DNA of 64,000 nucleotides from Maratus speciosus (taxonomy: Eukaryota; Arthropoda; Arachnida; Araneae; Salticidae), in the NCBI GenBank assembly GCA_963932465.1, contig OZ010790.1, forward strand, positions 353,242,254 to 353,306,253, written 5' to 3'. Positions 1 through 10,884 of this stretch are shown piece by piece. Position 1 is the stretch's first letter; the number at the start of each line of letters is the position of its first letter. Below the pieces are notes generated by a model that was not told the origin of the DNA, did no database searches, and saw only the letters and a list, made by a program, of their open reading frames with translations. Both the position numbers and the translations under genes were made by a program.

Positions 1-330
1 GCAACCAAAAAAACATAAAGTAAGCCAATTTCCAGAACTTCCCTTAATTTTGCTAGGTAGAGCTCCTATACGGTCTCTATTGCCTGGACTATAAGTGAAT
101 TACAGCAAAGGGGTAAATGGAGGTTTGAGAAGGATAATGTAAAAATCGGAGATTTAGTGTCGTTAGTATAAGAGAATTTACTGACAAATAAGTGGCCATT
201 ACGCAGAATTATTGAGGTGTATTACGGTAACGATAACAAAATTCGAGTAGTTAAAGTAAACACTCAAAATGGAACCTTTGAAAGGTCGATAAGTAAATTA
301 TGTATTTTACCCATGTCTGATGGCCTTGAC
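1..330 (+). pseudogene. BEL/Pao polyprotein, C-terminal integrase tail (fragment)
   Basis: Translation of the plus strand gives the DUF5641-type tail found at the C-terminus of BEL/Pao integrases: a KIGDLV-like stretch near 145, then PLRRIIEVYYGND, IRVVKVNTQNG and finally KLCILP ending near 313. The order matches the family pattern of a lysine-glycine-aspartate turn, a tryptophan or leucine-arginine-isoleucine strand, RVVKVKT and a final KLCxLP. The catalytic core lies outside the window, so only the end of the element is seen. At least one stop (near 168) interrupts the frame, so this is a dead copy. It is a different copy from the two at 41-50 kb and 63-64 kb. The family call is based on motif recognition and is fairly secure; the exact 3' end of the element is not. 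Confidence 0.75.
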
Positions 331-819
331 AATAAAAAAAAAGTTATTGTGTATATATGTGTTTTGCATTGATATTTTTTCAAATGATTATATTTAAATT
401 AACGTATATAGTGACTTTGTGTATTAATCTGTGCAATTTAAAGTACTTTGTAAAATTTGTTATTGAATGTTATAAACATGCCAATGGGGGCAGGTACGTT
501 CCATGTAGCGAGACATGCCGCGCCACCTATAACTAAAATCCCAGTGACTAAAATCTGAAGTGAAGTGGAGTAAGTTTTGAGTATTGTGTTGAGATGTGAG
601 TATTCGAATAAGCGGCTGTGCGCTGCTTTTGTATTAATTAAGTGATCTTAAAATTACCAGCGCATTGGAAATAATTTGAGTTATAGAATCTGTTTATTCG
701 TCAGAAAACGATACGAATGCTGTTGCGCTGTTACATTTTGAAATGTGTCAGATAAATTTTGTGCTGTTTAGTACAAATACTAATATTTGTTTAGGTACAG
801 TACCATTTAGTGTAGAACG
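331..819. other. Non-coding flank of the BEL/Pao fragment; possible 3' LTR
   Basis: No reading frame is supported. A purine-rich stretch at about 482-493 (CCAATGGGGGCAGG) could be the polypurine tract of the upstream BEL/Pao copy, followed by LTR sequence. The matching 5' LTR is outside the window, so this cannot be confirmed. Confidence 0.3.
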
Positions 820-1560
820 ATATGTAGTGTACTAAAACCATCCCTGAAACATTGTGTAACTGACAATGCATGTCTCATCACATACCGTCCAATGGATATT
901 TTCAAAGCCGCTAATCTTTAATAATCGTGTTCATTAGATTATAAAGTTTCCCCCATAATTATACAAATAAGCAACGTCAAAAATATGTATTGTATTAAAA
1001 TACTTTCATGAAAAACTATCTAAGTAACTGTGTAAATTCCATGGAAATTCATTTAGCAGAATTTGTTTAAAAATGATATCTTCCATAAACAGGTGCAACT
1101 GATTATAGAACTGTCGGATATAAATATATAACGTTTAATAATGTGTTATACATCCAAATATCTCCTGAAAAAATATCTAACTAACAGTGCAAGTCACATC
1201 AAAATCCGCCAAGTAGAAATTATTAAAAAGACTAATATTTAACAATCGGATTCGTCTTGTTACAGAACATTCCCCATACTTTTACTACTACAGAACGTAG
1301 CAATGTACTAAAACCTTACCTTCTTAACGAACAGGTTTTCATCGAAACGCAATCAAGTGAATATATTTTTTTAAAAAGATAAATATATCAATCATTTTTC
1401 ATTTATTAAAGAGACTTATGTCAACTTTAACTCTATAAAGCAACGTTGAAAATTGCGTTGTACACTAAAACCATCACTCGAAAAAATTATCGAACTAACG
1501 GACCAAGTCCCATGAAATTAATTCAGCAGAACTGACGTTATATTCCATTTTCACTTTTTA
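820..1560. repeat. Degenerate tandem repeat, period about 155-165 bp, about 5 units
   Basis: A block recurs with starts near 825, 990, 1147, 1301 and 1457. Each unit begins with a version of GTACTAAAACCATC, continues with a version of ATCTAACTAACAGTGCAAGT, then CCATGAAAATTCATTCAGCAGAA, and ends with a GCAACGT-containing spacer. The units are strongly diverged, as in an old satellite remnant. No coding potential was seen. Confidence 0.6.
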
Positions 1561-1729
1561 TATGTTTATAAATTATGGATTATGATAAATGGATATATAA
1601 TTAATTTAATTAATATTGTTTAAAGATTGCTGGTGTGATGTCGGTTATGTTTTTAAGTTAATTACATTTTTGTCATTTTGTTCAGTTTATTTTATTATAT
1701 TTTGAACCAGTTCAGTAGTTTTGTATACC

Positions 1730-1765
1730 ATAGAATAGTTTTTAGATATATAATTATACATATAC

Positions 1766-1803
<38 letters not shown>

Positions 1804-2054
1804 ATAATGTAGTGTATATATATATATTTGGCGATATATCGCGAAGATGGCGACAAACTTGGCGGCATCTGGTGACAGAACATGGTCCCCGCTATGGTAA
1901 CCCCCCTTATAGATATGGAGATGCATTAAATGCTATTCAATAACCAATGAGATGCGTTTCATTCGGGAGTTGCCGTTAAACCATTAACAAATAATCGCGA
2001 TTTCTGTGCCACGTGCGATAGCGTAATATATATATATATATATAGAATAGTTTT
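1730..2054. repeat. About 300-bp insert bounded by a 13-bp direct repeat
   Basis: ATAGAATAGTTTT occurs exactly at 1730-1742 and again at 2042-2054. Between them lie a (TA)n(TG)n microsatellite (about 1765-1804) and a more GC-rich block (1830-2025) that contrasts with its surroundings. The arrangement looks like an insertion with a target-site duplication, as made by a SINE or another retroposon. No tRNA-like promoter boxes were recognised, so the class is unknown. Confidence 0.4.
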
Positions 2055-3165
2055 AAAAGATTATCTCAAAATATGAAATAAATGTCTCGCGCAAGTATAT
2101 TTTTAAATTTGAACTGTTTGCCAATATTATGGTTTGGTAATTTTAAATATGAAGTAACTCCTCCATTTACGTCTTTTAACGCATATTAATGAATTTATTA
2201 TTTTACAATTTTCTTTCTCTTTTAAAATTCACGTGTAAATATAGTTTTTATGTCGTAATTATCAATATTTTCCTACTTTTAGTACGTAATCACTTAATTC
2301 TAATTTGAAAGTTTTTTTCTGTTTATAATAGTCACGTGTAAATGAATTTTTAATATGAAGGAGATATTATTATTTGCGCTGTTTTTAAATTTGGCAGCAA
2401 TTTAATATGATACCCTTTTCTAAAAGTTGAAAACTTATCTCTCGAAATGCTGAAAATTTGAATTTAAAATAGAAATAAAAGCTCAAAAAATGAGTCAAAT
2501 AAAAAAAATAAATGCAGTCTCCACACCGGGAACTTCTAATGTATAAAATGGTCTAAAACTGATTAAATCCCTATGTATAGTTTTTGCTGCTATAAAACTT
2601 CTTTAATGAAGAATTTTGGCCAAGTTTAAAATTAAATATCTCTTAAAATAATTCTTCGATTTGAAAACTGTCTCCATCTGCGTGTTTATCAAACATGTCT
2701 CTATAATATCACTGATTTACATATTTTTGTATGCAATATTTTTCTTAATATTAAAGAAAGAAAGACATCCGGTCACAAAAAATTTAAAACCGGCCTCGGC
2801 GGTGACAGCTTTAATACTTTTTTATTAGAATAGAGATGTAGTTATATGTTAGTAAGAATGTATTTTAAAATATTGCAAAAATATTTCTTCATATAAAAAT
2901 AAAGTAATATCAAGATAAGTAAAATTTAATTTTAATATTTTGAAACTCAACCTGCTAACTCATTATAGGCTGATACGTTGAAACATATTTAAACTTTAAA
3001 TCATCTGATCAAAACTTTTGACTCAAAAGATGTGCCATTTTCATAAATAATTAGTTTGTCGAAAAGTTAGAAGGTTTATTTTATTTTAATAGAATGTATT
3101 TTGAGTGTTCATATATGTGATATATATATGCATTTAATTTAAATTTATTCGAATGTAATCTATTT
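2055..3165. other. AT-rich non-coding DNA
   Basis: Nothing recognisable was seen: no long reading frame, no strong repeat, no RNA gene. Confidence 0.5.
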
Positions 3166-3820
3166 ATATAAAATCCAAGTCTCTGTGTGTCCCTAACGAT
3201 TCCGGTAGGACCGCCTGATTGAAATGAGCAATTGTTGAAAAAAAACTAATGCAGGGTTACCACAGTAGCGCCAAATGTTAGCCAACTTGGTGATAGCTGG
3301 CTAATTTGGCGAAATTCCCATTTAAAACCATTAATCTTTCGTAAAGGAGGTCACCGAAATTTAATTTAAACTCCGCTCTTTTAAGATATTCTTCAAAATC
3401 TATGAGTGAGAATTTAAAGTACATCTTTACATCTTTTTCCCGATGCTACTAATAAAATAACCGCCAATAGACGACGCTGTACTGTGTGAGCTCCTAACTG
3501 CGCGATTTTAATGTGCTTTAGGTACTTTTCCAGTATAGATGCCTTGGCGAAAAAGGAAATTTGGCAACATATTTTCCGGGAATCTATCCACTGTTTCATT
3601 TTATATATATACGCATTTTTTTTTCGATATTTATACGATTTATTTAATATAAAAAAGACGTTTCTCTAATTTTATAAATAAAACAGATGTGATTTGTACA
3701 TAAAAACATCAATAATATACATATAAAATAAACATATAAAACAAACAAAAACGCTCATCAAGTTTGTTTTCATATATTCATGTTTCATTGCTGTTCATAT
3801 GATTTGTCAACAAATCTCGA
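3166..3820. repeat. Unclassified repeat related to 5590-5720
   Basis: The stretch from about 3535 to 3615 (GCCTTGGCGAAAAAGGAAAT, then TTTGGCAACATATTTTC, then CTGTTTCAT) is clearly related to about 5618-5700 (GCTTGGCGAGAAAGAAGTTT, then GCCAACGTATTTTCTG, then GCTGCTTCAT). Both lie among the MITEs of 4-6.6 kb and share the TTTGGCG motif. Class unknown; no protein is encoded. Confidence 0.4.
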
Positions 3821-3821
3821 T

Positions 3822-4389
3822 ATTTTTCCGTTATACGGACACCATGCCAAAATGTATGCTAATGTGCCAATTATTTCAAAATGCTAAAAGATATTTGTAA
3901 TTTTATGCCAGCAGTTTAATATGAGTTTTATTTTACTGCTTTATTCTATAACAGTCATTTGTTCACTTATTTTAAGTATATAATTGTGATTTAATGAAAT
4001 AGTTCGTAAAAGTCTGGAATTTTCAAATGCTATATTTTTTAAATGCTCACTTTAGTATCGACAATGTTTTTTCTGTACTTTTCGGTTAGCCGGGCGCCAG
4101 TGCTATATATATACATATTTATATACATACAAATATGTAAATATAAATATATATGTATATACACATATTGTATATATACACATTGTATATATACACATAT
4201 AGATATATGTAAATATATATGTATATATACATACATTTATATATACATATATATGTATATATAACACTGGCGCCCGGCTAACCGAAAAGTACCGTTTTTT
4301 CTTTTATTTTTCAAATGCTTCAATTCACGTGATTTTCATTTTTCGCCATCTATTACGGTTGGCGACAAAGGTATCCGTATAACGGAAAA
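3822..4389. repeat. Outer inverted repeat enclosing the 4.1-4.3 kb MITE
   Basis: TTTTTCCGTTATACGGAC at about 3822 is mirrored by GTATCCGTATAACGGAAAAG at about 4369. This gives short terminal arms around a 570-bp stretch that contains the TA-rich MITE at 4074-4293. I could not identify a target-site duplication, so a nested older element is only a possibility. Confidence 0.35.
4074..4293. mobile_element. MITE with TA-rich palindromic core (GTACTTTTCGG ends)
   Basis: The arms begin GTACTTTTCGGTTAGCCGGG at 4075 and are mirrored exactly at 4265-4292, giving a perfect terminal inverted repeat of about 28 bp. The core is a TA-rich near-palindrome. The element is flanked by the 8-bp duplication GTTTTTTC at 4066-4073 and 4294-4301. 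An 8-bp duplication is typical of hAT and P-like DNA transposons. No transposase is encoded, so it would be moved in trans. Small tyrosine- and isoleucine-rich frames here are products of the TA repeats, not genes. Confidence 0.75.
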
Positions 4390-4396
4390 GAACCCA

Positions 4397-4480
4397 AATC
4401 TTACTTTCTCATGCCCAAATTACACCAAGCTTTTTTTAAAAAAAACGCCAAATCCCCTACAGTGGAAAAGTACCAAACTG
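4397..4480. repeat. Fragment repeated at 6705-6775
   Basis: The run TTACTTTCTCATGCCCAAAT, CCAAGCTTTTTTTAAAAA and GGAAAAGTACCAAA matches about 6705-6775 (TCACTTTCTGATGCCCGAAT, GAAGCTTTTTTAAAAA, GGAAAAGTACCTAAA). Both fragments end in GGAAAAGTACC, close to the ends of the GTACTTTTC MITE at 4074-4293. Confidence 0.45.
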
Positions 4481-4568
4481 TCTATTATTTTACGCTATCT
4501 GTGTTATAGTTTGTACTATATGTAAGGGGTGTGGAGCGAAGGGTTTAAAAATTATATATTAAAGTTTC

Positions 4569-4741
4569 GGCACAGATGTCATATACGCCACATATTGGCG
4601 CGATTTTTCTCTGACGCCAATGTCATATACACAACGGGTACTGGCGGCAAAGTGTCGTTATTTTGCTTGATATGGTAACCCGGATATTGTTGTTTATGCT
4701 GTTGATGTTTTCGCCAAATTGGCGTATATGACAACTGTGCC
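4569..4741. mobile_element. MITE, GGCACAGATGTCATATACGC family, copy 1
   Basis: It begins GGCACAGATGTCATATACGC and ends with the near mirror image GCGTATATGACAACTGTGCC. The 8-bp sequence AAAGTTTC lies directly on both sides (4561-4568 and 4742-4749), which is an exact target-site duplication. It is 173 bp long with no coding capacity. A second copy at 6043-6250 also has an 8-bp duplication. Confidence 0.8.
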
Positions 4742-4916
4742 AAAGTTTCTATAAAGCAGTATAAGACTAAAAAATTAAGAATAAAATAAATGCAAAATAA
4801 GACTAAAGAAGAAAGGAAAAATCATGCGTTAAGCATAGAATATGAAACACTTTCCAACACATCCTGAATGTTTTAACAAAACTTCGTTATTTAGGGAAAT
4901 AAGGTAAATAAGATAA

Positions 4917-5133
4917 CGTTACTTCTTAGATATCCCGTCGACCAATTTCGCCAAATTATATAAATCGCCAAATCAATAGTAAAACATTAATAGAAATACA
5001 AATAAAACGTCGAATTAATGGTTTTATTGGCCATTATTGGCATTTAATTAATTAATTAATGGCAACCATTATTGGCAATTAATCTTACAATTTGGCGACA
5101 GTAATTTGGTCGACGGGATAACTAAGAAGTACC
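4917..5133. mobile_element. MITE, TTAGTTATCCCGTCGACC family, copy 1
   Basis: The left arm has ACTTCTTAGATATCCCGTCG (4921) and the right arm mirrors it with CGACGGGATAACTAAGAAGT, ending AAGTACC at 5133. AAGATAA occurs at 4910-4916 and at 5134-5140, a 7-bp or slightly damaged 8-bp duplication. The core contains CGCCAAAT/ATTTGGCG motifs and a palindromic ATTAATTAAT stretch. It is non-coding. Confidence 0.65.
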
Positions 5134-5710
5134 AAGATAAATAAGTAAACATTTTAGAAGACGCATAAAAATTTTTAAAAATTGATTTCAAAAGGTACCG
5201 TCCATAGCCAATACTATCGTTATTACATGCCACTATTTAGCCAAAATTTAATTTAAACAACTCTTAAAACTACTGAAATCACATTTCCAGATATTATCAT
5301 CCACAGACGGTTATGTATCCAATTCTTTGCGTGACCCTGTATATCATTTTATCTATATTCTACAAACATTTCTTAGTAAACTAAATGCAGTTCAGCGTTA
5401 AAACGCATAACTCCTTTAAAAACCAATTTTAAGCAATTTACTCTCATACTCAGTAACCCTTACGAATTCTTTTGTGTAGCCCTGCATATGAACTGTAGCA
5501 TTTATACACACAGTATAGTATGCATAAATGTAGTGAAACATAAAAGCGCATATCATAATTAAAAAGGCATTTCTAGCAATCATTGCTTATATACAATACT
5601 TCGGAGAAATGTTGCTTGGCGAGAAAGAAGTTTGCCAACGTATTTTCTGACAACCTATTTGCTGCTTCATACTCACAAGCAATTTTTTTCATATGTATGC
5701 AATTTATTTA
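5134..5710. other. Non-coding DNA between MITE copies
   Basis: No gene was seen. It contains the second copy of the 3.5-kb repeat (about 5618-5700). Confidence 0.4.
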
Positions 5711-5984
5711 GGTAGTTGTTAGCTATCCCGTCGACCAGTTTCGCTAAGTTATATAAATCGCCAAACCACTCGCCAAATTATACAAATTAACATAATTTTT
5801 ATTTTAAAAAACGAAAGATCAATTAAATTAGCAAAACATTAATAAAAATACAAATATAACGTCCAATTAAAAATCACTTGATGACGTAAGAAACACATGA
5901 TCATGTTTAATGTCAACCATTATTGGCATTTAATCTTACAATTTGGCGACAGTAATTTGGTCGACGGGATAACTAACAAGTACC
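5711..5984. mobile_element. MITE, TTAGTTATCCCGTCGACC family, copy 2
   Basis: It starts GGTAGTTGTTAGCTATCCCG and ends CGGGATAACTAACAAGTACC, with further mirror symmetry inward (GTCGACC/GGTCGAC). TTTATTTA lies at 5703-5710 and at 5985-5992, an exact 8-bp target-site duplication. The core resembles copy 1 at 4917-5133 but is longer. It is non-coding. Confidence 0.75.
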
Positions 5985-6042
5985 TTTATTTAATGTAAAA
6001 AAAGCTATTTACCCATTTTTTATAATAAACAGAAGTAATTTT

Positions 6043-6250
6043 GGCACAGATGTCATATTCGCCCCATATTGGCGAGATTTTATCCAACGCCAATTTGGCG
6101 AAAACATCAACAGCATAAACAACAACATTCGGGTTACCGTATCAAGAAAAATAACGACACTTTGGCGAAAGTTAAGTACCCGGTGTGTATATGACATTGG
6201 CGTCAGAAAAAAAAATCGTGCCAATATGGGGCGAATATGACATCTGTGCC
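6043..6250. mobile_element. MITE, GGCACAGATGTCATATACGC family, copy 2
   Basis: It starts GGCACAGATGTCATATTCGC and ends GCGAATATGACATCTGTGCC, a nearly perfect terminal inverted repeat of about 20 bp. GTAATTTT lies at 6035-6042 and at 6251-6258, an exact 8-bp duplication. The 208-bp element holds the same ATTGGCG motifs as copy 1, and its core runs in the opposite orientation. Confidence 0.8.
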
Positions 6251-6260
6251 GTAATTTTTT

Positions 6261-6577
6261 GCATAGATGTCATATACGCATCGGGGTTGGCGTGATTTTT
6301 CTCTGATGCAAATTTGGCAGAAATCTCGCTTTCGAATACCAGTTACTTATATATTTTAAAATTATTTGCTATCATTTTGAAAAAGAAATAACTATAAATA
6401 AATAAAAGTTTGAAAATTAGCTATAGAACAAAACAGTTTATATAAGTAAAAACAGAAAATCAAAGTAAATAAACAATTTATTAATAAATAAAAAACAATA
6501 GCCGGGTTACCATAGCAGGCAAAATGACACCATTTTGGAGCCCGTTAGGTATCCCGGTTCATATCTGAAATCTATGC
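6261..6577. mobile_element. Degenerate third copy of the GGCACAGATGTCATATACGC MITE
   Basis: GCATAGATGTCATATACGCA at 6261 and the mirrored ATATCTGAAATCTATGC ending at 6577 resemble the ends of the two intact copies. The core GGGTTACCATAGCAGGCAAA is also related to theirs. No clean target-site duplication was found, and the middle is AT-rich filler. Confidence 0.45.
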
Positions 6578-6779
6578 CGTAATTTGTATATAAAAAAAAT
6601 ATTATATATATTTAGAAACGATTTTTTATGTATATAAGTGCATATATAAACAAAAATAAAAGTTCATTAGATTTGTTTTCATAGCTGTTTATATATTTTG
6701 GCAACATATCTCACTTTCTGATGCCCGAATTGCGCGAAGCTTTTTTAAAAATGCGCTATAATGGAAAAGTACCTAAATA

Positions 6780-9758
6780 ATTAACAGAAATAACCAATTA
6801 TACAAACTAAAACTTTTTCTTTCGAGATCAAAGCATTGTTTTTAATTTCAATTAAAAATACATATATCCTTGGATAACTTTAATTGAAAATAGGTTCACA
6901 GCTTAATATCTCATTCCATAAACCTAAACAAACACAAGTGATTCATTCAACGTGAAACTTAAATTTTTTTTTAAATCATTGAGGTAATCATTCATAAAGT
7001 AAGTTCTCCAACAATCAATGGACAATATTCTATTGACATCATAGTAGGTAAGATCGTGGCGATATCGTTTGTTTATGGTTTGAAATCACAAAGATTTAAT
7101 TTTGCAATGTCTCTTAGTTACATTATTTTATTGTCATATTTATGAGCTCAGAACAAAAGCATATTTTTTCCTTATTTAGTTATTAAAGACGGAAAAAAAT
7201 TATAATGCATGATCTGAAAAATTTAAATAATTTTCCTTCTTAATAGTAAAAAATAACATCGGGAAGTAACAGCGGGTTTAAGTTAAATAAGGTTAACTGT
7301 TTAATTTTGTTGTAATATTCAAAATAACTGTATTTATTAGATTTTAGTAAACAACATCAGGGCCCGATTAAACTTTGAAGTTAGAGCAATTACAATGTCA
7401 TTTCAGGACCTTTCTTTTGGAGAAGCTTTTCTAAATTTCATATATACATGGAAACTCTTCAGTGTTAGAAATATTATGCTTAGGACTGACATAACATGAG
7501 AACGGCCTGCAATTTTACACAAGTTTTTGAAAACTACATTATATCAGAAATTTTGCTAAAAACTGGTTACATTTTTGTTATAGCGGCCGACACTATTGGG
7601 ATTATGACAAGTTGCAGCCAATTTCGCCAACGTCGTAACCAAGATCGTGAAGCACACACATATAATATCATATAATACCATTTCATGAAATCGTATACGA
7701 TAATTTAATAGTTTTTACCTTGCTTCAAGTGTGAAATTTATTTATTTTTAAGGATTAACAATCTAAATTGTCCAATATATGAATTTAAAAAAATGTAAAC
7801 AAAGATTGAATAGACATGACCGCAAAAAGCCTCAAATCTGCATAACACTTGGAACCAAACTGTGCAGATCAGTGGTCTTCTACTGTACACAGTTTTTCAT
7901 AAATGTGTTTCGTTCTTTAAATGTGTTATTTTCATCTATCACTGCGGAACAAGCGAGAAAACTCATATTCTTGCACATGAGTTGTATATATCTTTATATC
8001 TAAATTTCCGTCATTTTTGACGGGCTACCTTTCTAGTATATACATAAAATCTGAAAATAAATTTATATAAATGAATATTTACATTTTGTAAAAAATACTA
8101 CTTCATATTTCGAAGCAACTACTTGGGTTAGACATTCATAATTCTAATAAAATTTATTTATATCTCTTAAAGCAAACTTATTGTGAAATTTTCTGATGTC
8201 TAAATATACATATTGTAATTACGTTTTTTTAAGCATAAATTAAAACGAAGATCTCTAAAATGCATGATTAAGTTTTATGCTTGCTTTCTGCTTTTACAGA
8301 TTACGCTTTTGACTTTTACAATGCGATTTTATGTCTTACTTTACGTCAAAGTTTTATCATTGTTATATTCCATTTACGATTTTTAATCATTTGAACAGAT
8401 TGAATGTACATATAGTTATTGTATATTTAAAATATGAATTTAATTTAATACATATTATAATTTTGAATGAAGATTTCAATTTTTTAAACGCATTTAAAAA
8501 TAATATGTCTCAGAAAAAATTCTGATTTATAAGATAACAAAATTTTGACATAAAAAATATAATAAACAAAATCTCCGTTGATTAGTAAAAGTTGGCAATA
8601 AATAATGATGACATGCTATGGCATGACTATTTTAAAGGTTTAGTTATATACTCCGCATTTACAATATTATACACAAAAAATATTACTGTTCATTTTTGTA
8701 AACTTTAAAAATGAAATATATTAATTCTCACAGCTTTTCATATTTCTAATATAATATTGGAATTACTAAATGAACAGTTAAAGACTGAGTCTGTAAGTGT
8801 TTCAGCTTTTCAAAAAATTATGAATATTTTCATTCCAGATTTAACCAATCGTTGATTTATTAACGTTTTCTTCTGATTTTATCAACTCAAGAAAATATTT
8901 CATTTAATATTTTTTCCAATATAAGTGATATTTCATATCAACTGTTTATTTTCTTATATGTAACGTAATTCCTTCTTAAGAAATATCCTACCTACAGAAA
9001 TTCCCTTACTGTCAAATATTATCAATGATGTAAATTGAAAATGGGTGATTAAAGATACAAAAACTCTTCGTCATGAAAGTAGTCCTTAATTTTAAATATT
9101 AAATTTTTATACGGAAACTGTAATATGAGAATTTAAGTACCTATTTAATTTATTAAAAAAATATTCTTAATAACTAAAAACATAATATTCAAAATAAATG
9201 GAAGTTGCTTGGAATGATTGTAGTCCTTAATTTTAAATATCACATTTTTATACTGAAAGAGTAATTTGAGAATTATTTGCAAATTAAAACATTTTTCAAA
9301 ATAGAATGCAAATCTTCATTCTAATAGGAAATTAGACTATTATTAATTTGAATGCAATATATCCACATAAATTAGGAAATAATAATAAAGTAAGTTTAAC
9401 TAAAGAATTGTTTAATTTTACTAATATTACATACACTGCATATCGCAACAAATTGTTAAGTTTAAATAAATAGACATTCAAAAGTGGAGTATTTTTAAAC
9501 ATTTATGTACATATTTGCAAATAAAAACGTTGCATAAAAGTTTGCACACTAAAAAAAGTAAACGAAATGTATCCTATATATACAATCAACGCTCATCAAT
9601 TTGAACTCATTTGTTTCATGCAGAAAGTTGAAATTATCCTAATATTAAAAAGGAAAGGATTTTCATGCTACACTCTCAGAATGACTGTAAATTTATGAGA
9701 GTTTGTTCTTCAATTTTCACGGCAACCAATTGAAGATGGGATTGGGATTTAATGGGAT
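6780..9758. other. AT-rich non-coding DNA
   Basis: No gene was recognised. A short direct repeat (GTAGTCCTTAATTTTAAATA) occurs at about 9080 and 9219 with related sequence on each side. Small frames at 7779-8003 and 8331-8525 have no recognisable domains and the composition of random AT-rich DNA. Confidence 0.5.
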
Positions 9759-10371
9759 TTGCCCATACGACTCCATGCATTTTCCTCCGCTAGAGCGCAA
9801 TCCTGCATTTTAGTCGTGTTTCGAAAAATAATGTCACTTAATCGCGACTGTAATATATTTTTTAACCCGCCAAAAAAGCGAATCTGTGATGATTATCTAA
9901 CGTGCTACGGAACAGTAAGTAAAGTGTTTATTTTGTTTTGAATTGCATTATACCTTTGCCCCGTAAAATTACGGGCTGCACAAAATGATGGACATGGATT
10001 TTTTTTTTTTTATGGAGTATGACTGGAATCTCCGCTACCGGCCTCTGCCCGTAATTTTACAGGGACATTTTTAGATATCTAAAAAATTAAGGGCAAACCA
10101 CATATTCTTGCATTTCTAGCCCATCTGTTTGTAAAAAATATGGTACGACTGCATACATTTTCCCCCGCTCGGGTGTAACCTTTCATTTTAGTTGTGATTC
10201 AAAAAATAATATCACTAAACAGCGACTGTAACATATTTTTTAACCCGCCAAAAAAGCGATTCTGTGATAATTATCTAAGGTGCTACGGAGCTGTATGTAA
10301 AATATTATTGTGTTTTGAAGTGCGTTATATATTTGCCTGTAAAATTACGGGCTGCACAAAATAATGGGCAT

Positions 10372-10411
<40 letters not shown>

Positions 10412-10471
10412 GGTGTATGACTGGAATATCTGCTACCAGCCTTTTCCCGTATTTTTACAGGGATGTTTTTA
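9759..10471. repeat. Tandem duplication, unit about 380 bp (two copies)
   Basis: Copy 1 runs from about 9760 to 10077 and copy 2 from about 10142 to 10471. Both hold ACCCGCCAAAAAAGCGA, AAAATTACGGGCTGCACAAA and TGACTGGAAT. Each also has a hairpin-capable pair, GTAAAATTACGGGC against GCCCGTAATTTTAC, around a T-rich loop. In copy 2 the loop is a run of about 35 T (10375-10409), against about 12 in copy 1. No protein domain was seen. Confidence 0.7.
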
Positions 10472-10884
10472 ACAGTGCATCTAAAAGGAATTATTTATTT
10501 AACATTCAAAATGTATAGTGTTTCTATAATTCGAATAGTTTTAAATATATCACAGTAAATAAAGAACATGTTACGATGAAAAATTATAACTAATAATATA
10601 CTAACTGTAAGACACTATCATCTTAAAAAACAAAAATGTTATATTATTACAAACATAATGATAGAAATAAAATAGAGGAATTTTAAATATGCAACGAACT
10701 AAAAATTTCAATGAAAATAAATATCTAATGAAGTTTCTTATAACTAAATATTTCTATGCTTTTGCGCAAATCCTTTTAGGTGCGTTCGTAATTATATAAA
10801 TGCAAAGCATCTATAGTCTCCATTCAGTCCGTCTATCTGTCAGTTCGCATATAACAGAGCAAAAACTACCCAACCGAATAATCA

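Noticed and set aside
1687..1926. Reading frames of 60-80 residues rich in Tyr, Ile and Thr
   Set aside because: They are translations of TA and TG microsatellites; the same holds for frames at 4039-4264, 26435-26632 and 40121-40330.
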